Below, piece by piece: positions 1 through 6,895 of a stretch of DNA of 12,114 nucleotides (position 1 is the stretch's first letter; every line of letters starts with the position of its first letter). This DNA comes from Dehalococcoidales bacterium (lineage in GTDB: Bacteria; Chloroflexota; Dehalococcoidia; Dehalococcoidales; JAUXAE01): contig JAUXAE010000023.1 of NCBI GenBank assembly GCA_030620035.1, positions 1 to 12,114 of the forward strand, read 5' to 3'. The position numbers and the translations under genes are program-made. The notes under the pieces were generated by a model, which made no database searches, was not told where the DNA came from, and was given only the letters and a program-made list of their open reading frames with translations.

Positions 1-15
1 AATCGCGTCAGCCAT
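1..15 (-). CDS. 5' end of an unidentified gene (partial, runs off window)
   Basis: An ATG at 15-13 on the minus strand is followed by four sense codons (M-A-D-A-I) before the window ends. It is preceded by a purine-rich stretch at 36-21 containing GGAGAAGGAG, a good Shine-Dalgarno sequence about 9 bases from the ATG. It starts 37 bases after the stop of the TetR-family gene on the same strand, so the two are probably co-transcribed. Five residues are too few to identify the product. TetR regulators often sit with the transporter or enzyme they control, so this is likely the regulated partner, but that is inference. Confidence 0.6.
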
Positions 16-52
16 GTTGTTCTTCTCCTTCTCCTTACTTCTTTTATAGATA

Positions 53-664
53 CTACTTGCCCGGCTTGCCCAGTCTGCCATAGAGAAAAAGGGGCGTCAG
101 TTCTTGCAGCCACTTGCGATTGTGCTCGGGGTCTTCCGACAGGCTGGATTCGGCCGCCATGCCGCTGCGCACTATCAATGAATAACGCATGATGGTCTCC
201 GTTGACAGCTCCGGATTGACGTACCCCTGCCTCTTACCTTCCTCATAGAAGTCGATTATACTCTGCCTGATTTCTACCAGATACACCGCGTCAACAATAT
301 GCCGGATTTCAGGGTCTTCAGAGATTAGCGTTTGCATAAACTCTCCCTGGTACTGACCTAATATATCTGACTTATACAAGATAATTTGCTCCAGCTTCTC
401 CAGGAAGGGAAGGCCTCCCTCAATAATCTTGCGGAGGTCTGCTACCGCACTGGTAAGGAAATGCTTGACTGCGCTGCGCACCAGGTCTTCCTTGCTGCCG
501 AAGTGATTGTAGACGGTGGCCGGGGAAACCCCTGCTTTCTGGGCGATGTCATTTATGGCGGCTTTTCTAATCCCGTGAACCCGAAAAAGCTCCAGTGCCG
601 CCCGTAAAATCCGCTCTTTATTTCGTTCTATCCTGCGCTCGGAAGCCTTCACCACATTAACCAT
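53..664 (-). CDS. TetR/AcrR-family transcriptional regulator
   Basis: This 203-aa protein has the standard TetR length and layout. Residues about 13-60 form the N-terminal three-helix DNA-binding domain, with the helix-turn-helix at about 37-55 (INDIAQKAGVSPATVYNHF) followed by the usual GSKEDL (56-61). Residues about 70-200 are the variable helical ligand-binding and dimerisation domain, so the inducer cannot be predicted. I keep the ATG at 664; GTG codons four and five residues in are alternatives, because no strong Shine-Dalgarno precedes any of them. A consensus promoter lies directly upstream and overlaps inverted repeats, which suggests autorepression. The next gene, cut by the window edge, starts 37 bases after the stop and is the likely target. 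The fold assignment is firm; the target and ligand are unknown. Confidence 0.93.
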   Translation of the reverse strand: MVNVVKASERRIERNKERILRAALELFRVHGIRKAAINDIAQKAGVSPATVYNHFGSKEDLVRSAVKHFLTSAVADLRKIIEGGLPFLEKLEQIILYKSDILGQYQGEFMQTLISEDPEIRHIVDAVYLVEIRQSIIDFYEEGKRQGYVNPELSTETIMRYSLIVRSGMAAESSLSEDPEHNRKWLQELTPLFLYGRLGKPGK

Positions 665-674
665 AATAATTGTC

Positions 675-686
675 CAATATTTATTG
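675..686. promoter_or_regulatory. Palindromic operator candidate in the tetR leader
   Basis: A 12-base dyad, CAATA-TT-TATTG, lies just downstream of the predicted transcription start and upstream of the tetR start codon. A second weaker dyad, ATTG-TC-CAAT, overlaps it at 669-678. Such placement would block transcription if bound. That the local TetR protein binds here is inference only. Confidence 0.35.
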
Positions 687-697
687 TTGTTCGATAT

Positions 698-725
698 ATT
701 ATAACTATATTATCTAATTTGTCAA
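698..725 (-). promoter_or_regulatory. Consensus sigma-70-type promoter of the TetR-family gene
   Basis: On the minus strand a perfect TTGACA (725-720) is followed after 16 bases by a perfect TATAAT (703-698). The predicted start of transcription is near 691, giving a leader of about 27 bases before the ATG at 664. The spacer is very A+T rich. Both hexamers match the consensus at all six positions, so this would be a strong promoter unless repressed, which fits a TetR-type autorepressed unit. Confidence 0.8.
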
Positions 726-756
726 GAGGTAATTCCGTATTTTTTCACCTCTCTTG
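723..756. repeat. Inverted repeat overlapping the -35 box of tetR
   Basis: CAAGAGGT (723-730) is matched by ACCTCTCTTG (747-756), which is its reverse complement apart from a two-base CT insertion. The left arm overlaps the TTGACA -35 element. It could be a regulator site or a weak hairpin. On the minus strand it is not followed by a U-run, so it is not a typical intrinsic terminator. Confidence 0.3.
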
Positions 757-918
757 AAGATTTCGTTCATCCCCCTGTAGGCTACCAGGTGCGTGAGATA
801 ACTGTTTTTCGCCTATCACCTGGGTCGCTGATTTATAATATGCCCGGCGTTGTTCTCAGCGGTTTTAATTGTGACCGGCTACCCTTTAAGCGCACCAAGG
901 GGTGGGTTAATCAGCCCC
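757..918. other. Intergenic region between the activase gene and tetR, with one hairpin
   Basis: This is the 3' flank of the 1371-aa gene and contains no supportable gene on either strand. The one clear structure is an inverted repeat, CCAGGTG (785-791) and CACCTGG (817-823), with a 25-base loop. Reading on the minus strand it is followed by TAGCCTACAGG rather than a U-run, so if it ends transcription it is not by the classical intrinsic mechanism. Confidence 0.35.
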
Positions 919-3900
919 CTACTTTTCCTGGCGGCAGAATCTGATGACTTCAGCAAAGTTGTTTATCCGGGCCAGATTGTTGCTCTCGGCAAAACCATCA
1001 TAGGTGAGGCTTATCCAGGGTTTTTGGTAAATTGTGCTGAAGCTCTCCGACATTGCCGCCACAATGCCCCCGGGCATACAGCCGTGGGGCATTACCGAGA
1101 TAACACCGGCAAATTCAGGGTCCTCTAGCCAGCCGAGGCCGGCACCTATACTGAGGACAGCCTCACTGCCACAGCGCGGGGAAAGGTAAAGGCTTGACCG
1201 GGCCAGTATATCGGCTGTTGAGGGCTCTCTGGTATCCAGCAGGCCGCGGCAGTGCCTGGCCACCGAGTACTCATCATGCTCCTGTATCAGCTTCTTTATG
1301 TAGCCTGCTATCACCTTTTTGGGCCTTCGGTACTTGATGGCATCCTCGACATTCCTATGTGAGATGTATTTTAACCATTCCCCGAACGGGGAAACGATGG
1401 CCTCAAGACCGGCCTCCTCGCATACCTTGACCAGGTTGTTATTACTGAATCTGTTGCTGCGTAAGAAAATCTCACCGTTGATACCCACCAGTGGCCTTCT
1501 GGGCAGGTCAGGGTCAATCAGCGACCGGAACTCATCTGTGGCCGGCCGCAGAATATTAGAAATGTCTTCTTTGCGGCTGATGCCCTTGACAAGCCGCCTG
1601 GAGTACTCGGCAAACAGCTGGTCGGCCGACCCGGGCCGTTTTTCGTAGGGGCGGCTGCGCCAGAGGAGCCTTTCCAGGCAGTCCATGGCGACAATACCCT
1701 TCCAGGCGAGGCGCTCAAACTCATGGCTCAGGCCCAGGTCGCGGTAGGCGCTGTTTGACTCAGTGGTTCGTATGGGCAGGTCAAAGCCGATATCCTTGAG
1801 TGCCTTGGTCTGTTCTATGGCGTACTTGCCGAAGCGGCAGGGGCCGTAGGCGCCGGCCATAAACCCCTCAACTTCGGGGCGGGAGCCGTTGCTGTGGTAG
1901 AACTTCATAAAGTCACCCAGGGTTACCCGGTAGGGCAGGCATTCGGCCCCTGAGGTCACCTGGTTGCTGTAGAGGAGGCTTTGCTCGTCTGACTCGGGCA
2001 GGATAAGTACCTTGACCCCGTAGGCGGCCATGGCCGCGGCCACGACCTCTATATGGGGGGACATCCTGGGGGCGATTAGGGCCTTCTGGGAATGGGTAAT
2101 TACTGATGTTCCCCGGTAGGCATCCGGGCACCGGATTTGGCCGCCTTGAGCCGAGCTGGCAAACCCCTTGATGGTGTTGACAAAAGCCTCAAGACGGGTG
2201 ACGATGCCGGCCTCAGCGGCGTGTTCGTCGATCTCCAGCTGTCCCAGGGGCTTACCGGCCATGATGTCTTCCACGGTTTTGAGAATGAATGAGTTGGGGC
2301 CACAGCCGAAGTTGGTCACTATCAGCCCGTATAGCCTGGGGTCCTGGGCGGTGATGGCGGCGCCGGCTATGTGCTTGGCCTCATAGAGCCAGTAGGGGCG
2401 GTCTGAGTACCTCTTGGCATCCACGGAATTAAGGGGCAGGAAGTCAAGGGGTATCGGTACCACCCCCAGTCGGGCCAGTATTTCGGCGATACCCAGGTTG
2501 GCCCCCGAGTCCTGTGACATATAGGACCGGGAGAAGAGAACCACCCCCAGCTGGCCACTGTGACCCAGCTCTGCCAGCAGCTTCTGGCCCAGGGCCGCTA
2601 TATCTTGTTCGAACCTCTGTTGCTCCCTAAAGCCGGCCCGGGCGGCTCGCCTGCCCTGGCTTCGGCTGAAGCCCATCCTTAGGGCGGTATCGGTCAGGCT
2701 GTTTATCGTCTCATCTTGGCCCCGGCTCAGGTCAATTATAGGGGCCAGCAACCGTTCCCCCAGATTGAGCGCCTGGCGCAGTATGAACGGGGATGCTTGG
2801 ATCAGGGGGCAGGCGTATTTCTGGTTTTCGTCACCCTCCATTTTGCCCAGGCGGAGGGCGCAGGGGTAGAGAAGGTAGTCACAATCACTGAGCTGGGCGG
2901 CATGGCCGTGGAGGAGTTTTAGGGGGAAGCAACTGTCACTGTAGCTTAGTTGGGCTGCCTCCTCCATAATCTTCTTGGTCGTCTGCCCGGAGAGGACGAC
3001 CCTGACACCTAATGCATTTAAGAAACCAATAAGCAGCGGTGCGTAGTCATAGACCAGGAGTGCCCTGGGAATGCCCACCGAGGGCCCGGTGCCACTGCCC
3101 TCCCGGTACTCCCGGAAGAGCAGCCTTTCCCGCTCATCAAAGAAGGTCTCTCTTCTTGCCTGGCTCAGGCTGCTGTCGTAGCGGTCGCAGCGGCTGCCGT
3201 AGAATGTATCCCGGCCCTTGGCCATCTTCATCCGGGTGATGGTGCAGTTGTTGTCGCACCCCTGGCAGGTGAAGGTGGTAAGCCTATAGTCGCTTGAAAT
3301 GACCTCTTGGAATCCCTTGAAGTTTGACCCCTGACCAGATGCCGCCTCCTTGGCCAGCAGGGCGGCACCGATGGCACCGCTGACCTCCCGGTGTTCGGCC
3401 ACAGCCAGTGTTTTCCCCTCAAGCTGCCGGTGGAAGGCGGCGACAATAGCCTGGTTGTAGAATACGGCCCCGGTGAGGATAACCTTTTTGCCCAGTTTTC
3501 GGTTGGCCACTACCTTGGAGAGGTAGTTATCGGTTATCGAGTTGGCCAGGCTGGCCGTGATTACCTCCAGGGGGACACCGGTGGCTTGGGCTGAGGCCAC
3601 TGCCTGGGCGGTAAAGGCGGCACATCTTGTTCCCAGATCGATGGTATAGGGAGCGGTAAAGGCCAGCCTGGCAAAGTCGCCATTGTTCACCGAGATGCCG
3701 AGCATCTCAGCCAGCTCATCAATGAAGCTGCCCGTACCGGCGGCGCAGGCCTTGTTCATCTGGTAGTCAACGACGACGCCGTTCCTCTTGATGACCAGCT
3801 TGGAGTCCTGGCCGCCGATTTCAATGATGTCGGCCTCGGCGTCTATCTCGGCGGCTGCCCTTGTCTGGGCCGTTATCTCATCCCTGATTAGGTCGGCCCC

Positions 3901-5034
3901 GATGAAGCCGCCGACCAGGTATCTCCCGGAGCCGGTGACGCCAACACCATTTATGGTGACCCGGCCGTTGACTTCCCGGAGCAGGTTGCGGAAGACCTCC
4001 TTAACGGCCTCAACCGGCCGCCCGGCGGTCATCAGGTAGTGCTTGGCCATGACCCGGCCCGAGGGGTCAATTATCACCGCCTTGGTGCTGGTGGAGCCAA
4101 CATCAACCCCGAGATAGACGCTGCCCGCTGCCTTGGTCCGGTGAACCGGGCGGCTATCCTGAAGACCAATCTCCTTAAGCTGGGGCATTTTAAAATAGTG
4201 CTTATGGCCATCTGTTTCGGGCAGCCGGGCCACCCGTGAGCTCTTGCCGATGGAGAGCAGGGCGGAGCCCAGGGCCTCGATGTAGAGATAGTTCTCGGGG
4301 ACAACTACCTCTATCTGACGCCCGTTCCGGGCCGAGAGTACCTCGTTTAGGGCCTTGGCTACCGCCCTATTGGCGGCGACACCGCCGACAAAGTAGAACG
4401 GCTCGTTAAAATCCCCCTTCTTTAGGGAGACCACCATCCGGGCAATGCTCTGGCACAGGCCGTAGAGCATGGCCTCAACCGGGGTACCCTTCTGCTGGAG
4501 GTGGATGAGGTCGGTCTTGGCAAAGACACTGCACCGGGCGGCTATCCTGGGTGGGCTGCCCGGGCACTTGAGGGCCAGCCGGGCAAGGTCGTCCAGGCTG
4601 ATGCCCAGCCGGTAGGCCTGCTGTTCCAGGAAGCGGCCGGTGCCAGCGGCACACAGGGGATTGGTGACTACCTGCCAGGGCCTTCTTAAGCCATCCTCCA
4701 GCTCGATGACAAGGAAGCTCTGGCCGCCAATCTGGATGATAGATTTACCCTCAGGGTGGTAGTGAAGTAGGCCGGCGGCAATGGCCAGCGGGCTGCTGTA
4801 CTGGGCCCAGTTAAACTCTTTGGGAATGACACCCTTGCCCGAGCCAGATACGCCGGCAGTGACAATCTGCTCAAAGCTTGCCTGCTCGCTCAAGCCGGCG
4901 AGCAGTGAATTTACGGCCGCCGTAGGACTGGTGGTTATTCTTTGGTGGTCAAAGTAAACCACCCGCCCCTTGTCATCGGTAAGGGCCAGTTTGGCCCTCA
5001 CCGAGCCGATATCCAAGCCCAGGGAATATACCAT
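919..5034 (-). CDS. Giant tandem acyl-CoA dehydratase activase-family protein (BcrA/BadF/HgdC type ATPase with DUF2229 and HgdB-like modules)
   Basis: This 1371-aa protein is predicted to be cytoplasmic. Two ASKHA ATPase domains come first. Domain 1 (about 1-265) has LGLDIGS (5-11), IGGQSF (102-107), Cys128 in PLCAAGTGRF, and Cys168 in ARCSVF. Domain 2 (about 306-562) has LGVDVGSTSTK (308-318), IGGQDSK (406-412), Cys430 in KACAAGTGSF, and Cys471 in TRCAAF. In the 2-hydroxyglutaryl-CoA dehydratase activator HgdC, the two equivalent cysteines of each subunit bridge one [4Fe-4S] cluster in a dimer; here four cysteines in one chain could do the same. Residues 588-760 form a DUF2229-like region with CxxCxxxC (590, 593, 597) and Cys616, 702, 725 and 742. 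Residues about 828-1371 resemble dehydratase-component modules, with conserved Cys911, 1032, 1066, 1288 and 1319. ATP-driven low-potential electron transfer is the family role, but the substrate is unknown. The ATG at 5034 precedes the first motif directly; its Shine-Dalgarno is weak. Its 3' neighbour on the strand is tetR. Confidence 0.9.
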   Translation of the reverse strand: MVYSLGLDIGSVRAKLALTDDKGRVVYFDHQRITTSPTAAVNSLLAGLSEQASFEQIVTAGVSGSGKGVIPKEFNWAQYSSPLAIAAGLLHYHPEGKSIIQIGGQSFLVIELEDGLRRPWQVVTNPLCAAGTGRFLEQQAYRLGISLDDLARLALKCPGSPPRIAARCSVFAKTDLIHLQQKGTPVEAMLYGLCQSIARMVVSLKKGDFNEPFYFVGGVAANRAVAKALNEVLSARNGRQIEVVVPENYLYIEALGSALLSIGKSSRVARLPETDGHKHYFKMPQLKEIGLQDSRPVHRTKAAGSVYLGVDVGSTSTKAVIIDPSGRVMAKHYLMTAGRPVEAVKEVFRNLLREVNGRVTINGVGVTGSGRYLVGGFIGADLIRDEITAQTRAAAEIDAEADIIEIGGQDSKLVIKRNGVVVDYQMNKACAAGTGSFIDELAEMLGISVNNGDFARLAFTAPYTIDLGTRCAAFTAQAVASAQATGVPLEVITASLANSITDNYLSKVVANRKLGKKVILTGAVFYNQAIVAAFHRQLEGKTLAVAEHREVSGAIGAALLAKEAASGQGSNFKGFQEVISSDYRLTTFTCQGCDNNCTITRMKMAKGRDTFYGSRCDRYDSSLSQARRETFFDERERLLFREYREGSGTGPSVGIPRALLVYDYAPLLIGFLNALGVRVVLSGQTTKKIMEEAAQLSYSDSCFPLKLLHGHAAQLSDCDYLLYPCALRLGKMEGDENQKYACPLIQASPFILRQALNLGERLLAPIIDLSRGQDETINSLTDTALRMGFSRSQGRRAARAGFREQQRFEQDIAALGQKLLAELGHSGQLGVVLFSRSYMSQDSGANLGIAEILARLGVVPIPLDFLPLNSVDAKRYSDRPYWLYEAKHIAGAAITAQDPRLYGLIVTNFGCGPNSFILKTVEDIMAGKPLGQLEIDEHAAEAGIVTRLEAFVNTIKGFASSAQGGQIRCPDAYRGTSVITHSQKALIAPRMSPHIEVVAAAMAAYGVKVLILPESDEQSLLYSNQVTSGAECLPYRVTLGDFMKFYHSNGSRPEVEGFMAGAYGPCRFGKYAIEQTKALKDIGFDLPIRTTESNSAYRDLGLSHEFERLAWKGIVAMDCLERLLWRSRPYEKRPGSADQLFAEYSRRLVKGISRKEDISNILRPATDEFRSLIDPDLPRRPLVGINGEIFLRSNRFSNNNLVKVCEEAGLEAIVSPFGEWLKYISHRNVEDAIKYRRPKKVIAGYIKKLIQEHDEYSVARHCRGLLDTREPSTADILARSSLYLSPRCGSEAVLSIGAGLGWLEDPEFAGVISVMPHGCMPGGIVAAMSESFSTIYQKPWISLTYDGFAESNNLARINNFAEVIRFCRQEK

Positions 5035-5043
5035 TTGGCACCA

Positions 5044-5052
5044 ATTTTAACA
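5044..5052 (-). promoter_or_regulatory. Extended -10 candidate close to the activase start codon
   Basis: On the minus strand TGT-TAAAAT (5052-5044) fits the extended -10 pattern TGn-TAnAAT. It would start transcription near 5037, leaving only about 3 bases before the ATG at 5034. The -35 region is poor, with TTGGTT 18 bases upstream. If used, the mRNA would be practically leaderless, which fits the weak Shine-Dalgarno there. Read-through from the 63-aa gene is the alternative. Confidence 0.3.
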
Positions 5053-5055
5053 CAA

Positions 5056-5086
5056 GGCTGGGGCCAAAACCAACCCCGCCACAGCC
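5056..5086 (-). terminator. Possible weak terminator after the 63-aa gene
   Basis: GGCTGGGGC (5056-5064) and GCCACAGCC (5078-5086) form a nine-pair stem with one mismatch and a 13-base loop. On the minus strand the stem is followed by TTGTGTTAAAATT, a broken U-tract. It lies between the 63-aa gene and the activase gene. The imperfect stem and poor tail make this a weak call; it may only attenuate. Further upstream, 5147-5162 holds a direct repeat of GGCTATA with a 9-base period, of unknown meaning. Confidence 0.3.
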
Positions 5087-5174
5087 GTTTCCATGAGAAA
5101 CCAGGCCATTAGATGGGCATTAAGGGTGGTATTTCGGCCAAAAATGGGCTATAGAGGCTATAATCTTGGCATAA

Positions 5175-5366
5175 TTAACGGGAGTAGGCCATCAGGGTAG
5201 CGCCCAGTTCCTTCTCCAGGGACCTTAGCTCCTTAAGCTGCTCTTCTGAGATATCAGCCAGCGTGAATCTGTCCTCTAGGGCGACAATGTAGCTTCCGAG
5301 CTTGTCTTCCAGAGAGCGCAGCTTGGCCAGACCGGCTTCGTCCAGTTCTTTTATCTGGTATGCCAT
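5175..5366 (-). CDS. Small internally duplicated helical protein, function unknown
   Basis: This 63-aa protein is not assigned to a family I recognise. It starts at an ATG preceded by AAGGAGG at ideal spacing (ACCAAGGAGGTAGTC-ATG), the strongest ribosome binding site in the window, which argues it is a real and well-expressed gene. Residues 8-30 and 39-61 are two copies of one unit. LAKLRSLEDKLG in the first aligns with LKELRSLEKELG in the second, with about 10 of 23 positions identical and a 31-residue period. Each unit looks like one charged amphipathic helix (leucines every 3-4 residues, many E/K/D/R), so a helical hairpin or a small coiled-coil oligomer is likely. It has no signal peptide, membrane segment or cysteine. 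It lies between cbiA and the activase gene with its own promoter candidate. A scaffold, adaptor or regulatory role is possible but unproven. Confidence 0.82.
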   Translation of the reverse strand: MAYQIKELDEAGLAKLRSLEDKLGSYIVALEDRFTLADISEEQLKELRSLEKELGATLMAYSR

Positions 5367-5410
5367 GACTACCTCCTTGGTAAATTACAGCTCTCTTTAT
5401 ACAGGATGGG

Positions 5411-5451
5411 CTAGCGTCTATATGCATAGATAGGTAACCGCTAGTTGTCAA
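5411..5451 (-). promoter_or_regulatory. Promoter with nested inverted repeats upstream of the 63-aa gene
   Basis: A perfect -35 TTGACA lies at 5451-5446 on the minus strand. Seventeen bases on is TATGCA (5428-5423), a mediocre -10. A better-looking TATAAA (5401-5396) lies further down and would give a leader of about 23 bases, but has no good -35. Two dyads fill the promoter: CTAGCG (5411-5416) with CGCTAG (5439-5444), and inside it TCTAT-ATGC-ATAGA (5417-5430). The outer arm almost touches the -35 box, as expected for an operator. Which -10 is used is uncertain. Confidence 0.45.
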
Positions 5452-5478
5452 TAGGTCTTCTGTTGGCGGCCGGGCGTT

Positions 5479-6864
5479 TTAGCTTCTTGGCCACCGGGCG
5501 CAGGAGGCAACAAATCGCCGGGCTAGGGAGGGCTCACTGCCAAAATGGAGGTGAAGATAGGAAGCCAGAATATTTGAGTCGGGTCCGGTGACAAAGCCCT
5601 CTAGCTGCTCTTTGGGCTCCAGAATCCTGTAGGCGGCTTGGTCCCTCACCGGCCCGGGCCGCCTTGACCAGTGAAAGAGGTGGCCGCGTAACCTCTGGCC
5701 CCGCCGGGCCAGGATGCTGTCTCTAGCCACCTCGGCCACCGCATAGCCCAACCTCTGCCGCCGCTTTTGCATCTCGGCCCAACCGGAAAGCAGGCCGGCC
5801 ATGGCAAATCTATTACCGTTAAAATCAATGATGCCCTGTGAGATATACATCAGCCCACCACACTCGGCATAGCAGGGCATACCGCTACTTATGGCTCTGG
5901 TCAGCTCATTTTTCATCTCGGTATTGGCGCTAAGCTCAGCGGCATAGACTTCGGGGAAACCGCCACCGATATAGACCCCCTGGACATCAGGCGGCAGACG
6001 GCGGTCATTAAGCGGGCTGAAGTATTTTATCTCGGCCCCCCATGATTCAAGCAGGTCTAGGTTGTGCTGGTAATAGAAGTTAAAGGCTTCATCTCGGGCC
6101 ACGGCGATGGCGGCCAGCACCGGCTCTCTTTTTTTGGGGAAGAGCCGCCTCTCCTTGGGCGGCGGCATAGCCTGGGCCCCTTCAGCCAGTTGGATGATTC
6201 TGGCCACATCTATGGTGGCTTCAATCTGCCGCCGCAGCCGTTCCAGAAACTTGTTTAGTTCTTCAGACTCGGCGGTGGGCACCAGGCCAAGGTGCCTTTC
6301 CGGGAGTGACAGCTTAGCCTTCTGGGGCAGGTAGCCGACTACGGGCACGGCGGCCCTCTTCTCGATAGCCTCGGTCACCAGACGCAGATGGCTGGGGCTG
6401 GCCACCTGATTTAGGATAACGCCAGCAATATCTACCGCCCGGTCTAGCTGACGATAGCCCAGGGCGATGGCGGCGGCACTCTCAGACATCCCGGCTACAT
6501 TGACCACCAGGATGACCGGGGCACTAAGCCACTTGGCTATCTCGGCGGTGCTGCCGATACTACCCAGGCCGTTTCTGCCGTCATAGAGCCCCATCACCCC
6601 CTCAACTATGGCCATATCGCCGTCCCTAGCCGAGTGGATGAAGAGCTCAATCATGGCCTCAGGGGAGAGCATCCAGCTGTCCAGGTTATGGCAGGGGACA
6701 CCGGCGGCCAGGGCCAGATAGCCGGGGTCAATGTAGTCGGGGCCGCATTTGAAGGGCTGTACCCGATGGCCCCTTTCCTTTAGGGCCGCGATAAGCCCGG
6801 CGGTGATGGTGGTTTTGCCCACGCCGCTGCTGGTGCCACCGAGCACCAGCCTGGGAATCTTCAT
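5479..6864 (-). CDS. cbiA: Cobyrinate a,c-diamide synthase (CbiA/CobB family)
   Basis: This 461-aa protein has the usual family length (about 450-460 aa). It uses ATP and glutamine to amidate the a and c side chains of cobyrinate (or hydrogenobyrinate) in corrin ring synthesis. The N-terminal dethiobiotin-synthetase-like half carries the P-loop GTSSGVGKTT (10-19), KCGPDYIDPGYL (39-50), and VEGVMGLYDG (87-96). The C-terminal class I-type glutaminase half has the oxyanion segment YIGGGFPE (298-305), the catalytic Cys335 in AECGGLMY, and the His segment SYLHLHFG (435-442). I use the ATG at 6864 rather than the TTG one codon earlier, because GAGG sits about 8 bases from the ATG and only about 5 from the TTG. 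It starts 31 bases after the 90-aa gene, so the two probably form one transcript. The usual GHEFHYS segment reads GHLFHWS (394-400) here. No other cobalamin gene is in the window. Confidence 0.95.
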   Translation of the reverse strand: MKIPRLVLGGTSSGVGKTTITAGLIAALKERGHRVQPFKCGPDYIDPGYLALAAGVPCHNLDSWMLSPEAMIELFIHSARDGDMAIVEGVMGLYDGRNGLGSIGSTAEIAKWLSAPVILVVNVAGMSESAAAIALGYRQLDRAVDIAGVILNQVASPSHLRLVTEAIEKRAAVPVVGYLPQKAKLSLPERHLGLVPTAESEELNKFLERLRRQIEATIDVARIIQLAEGAQAMPPPKERRLFPKKREPVLAAIAVARDEAFNFYYQHNLDLLESWGAEIKYFSPLNDRRLPPDVQGVYIGGGFPEVYAAELSANTEMKNELTRAISSGMPCYAECGGLMYISQGIIDFNGNRFAMAGLLSGWAEMQKRRQRLGYAVAEVARDSILARRGQRLRGHLFHWSRRPGPVRDQAAYRILEPKEQLEGFVTGPDSNILASYLHLHFGSEPSLARRFVASCARWPRS

Positions 6865-6895
6865 CAAGAGACCTCACCCAGAAGCACCGCCCGTC

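Noticed and set aside
850..1128. Plus-strand open frame of 92 codons and many other plus-strand frames across the window
   Set aside because: They lie mostly or wholly opposite well-supported minus-strand genes, show no recognisable motifs, and are expected by chance in GC-rich coding DNA.
5254..5451. 65-codon minus-strand frame overlapping the 63-aa gene
   Set aside because: It lacks a ribosome binding site, has no family features, and shares most of its length with the better-supported 63-aa gene in another frame.
6865..6867. TTG as the start codon of cbiA
   Set aside because: The adjacent ATG at 6864 is better spaced from the GAGG ribosome binding site and is a stronger codon.
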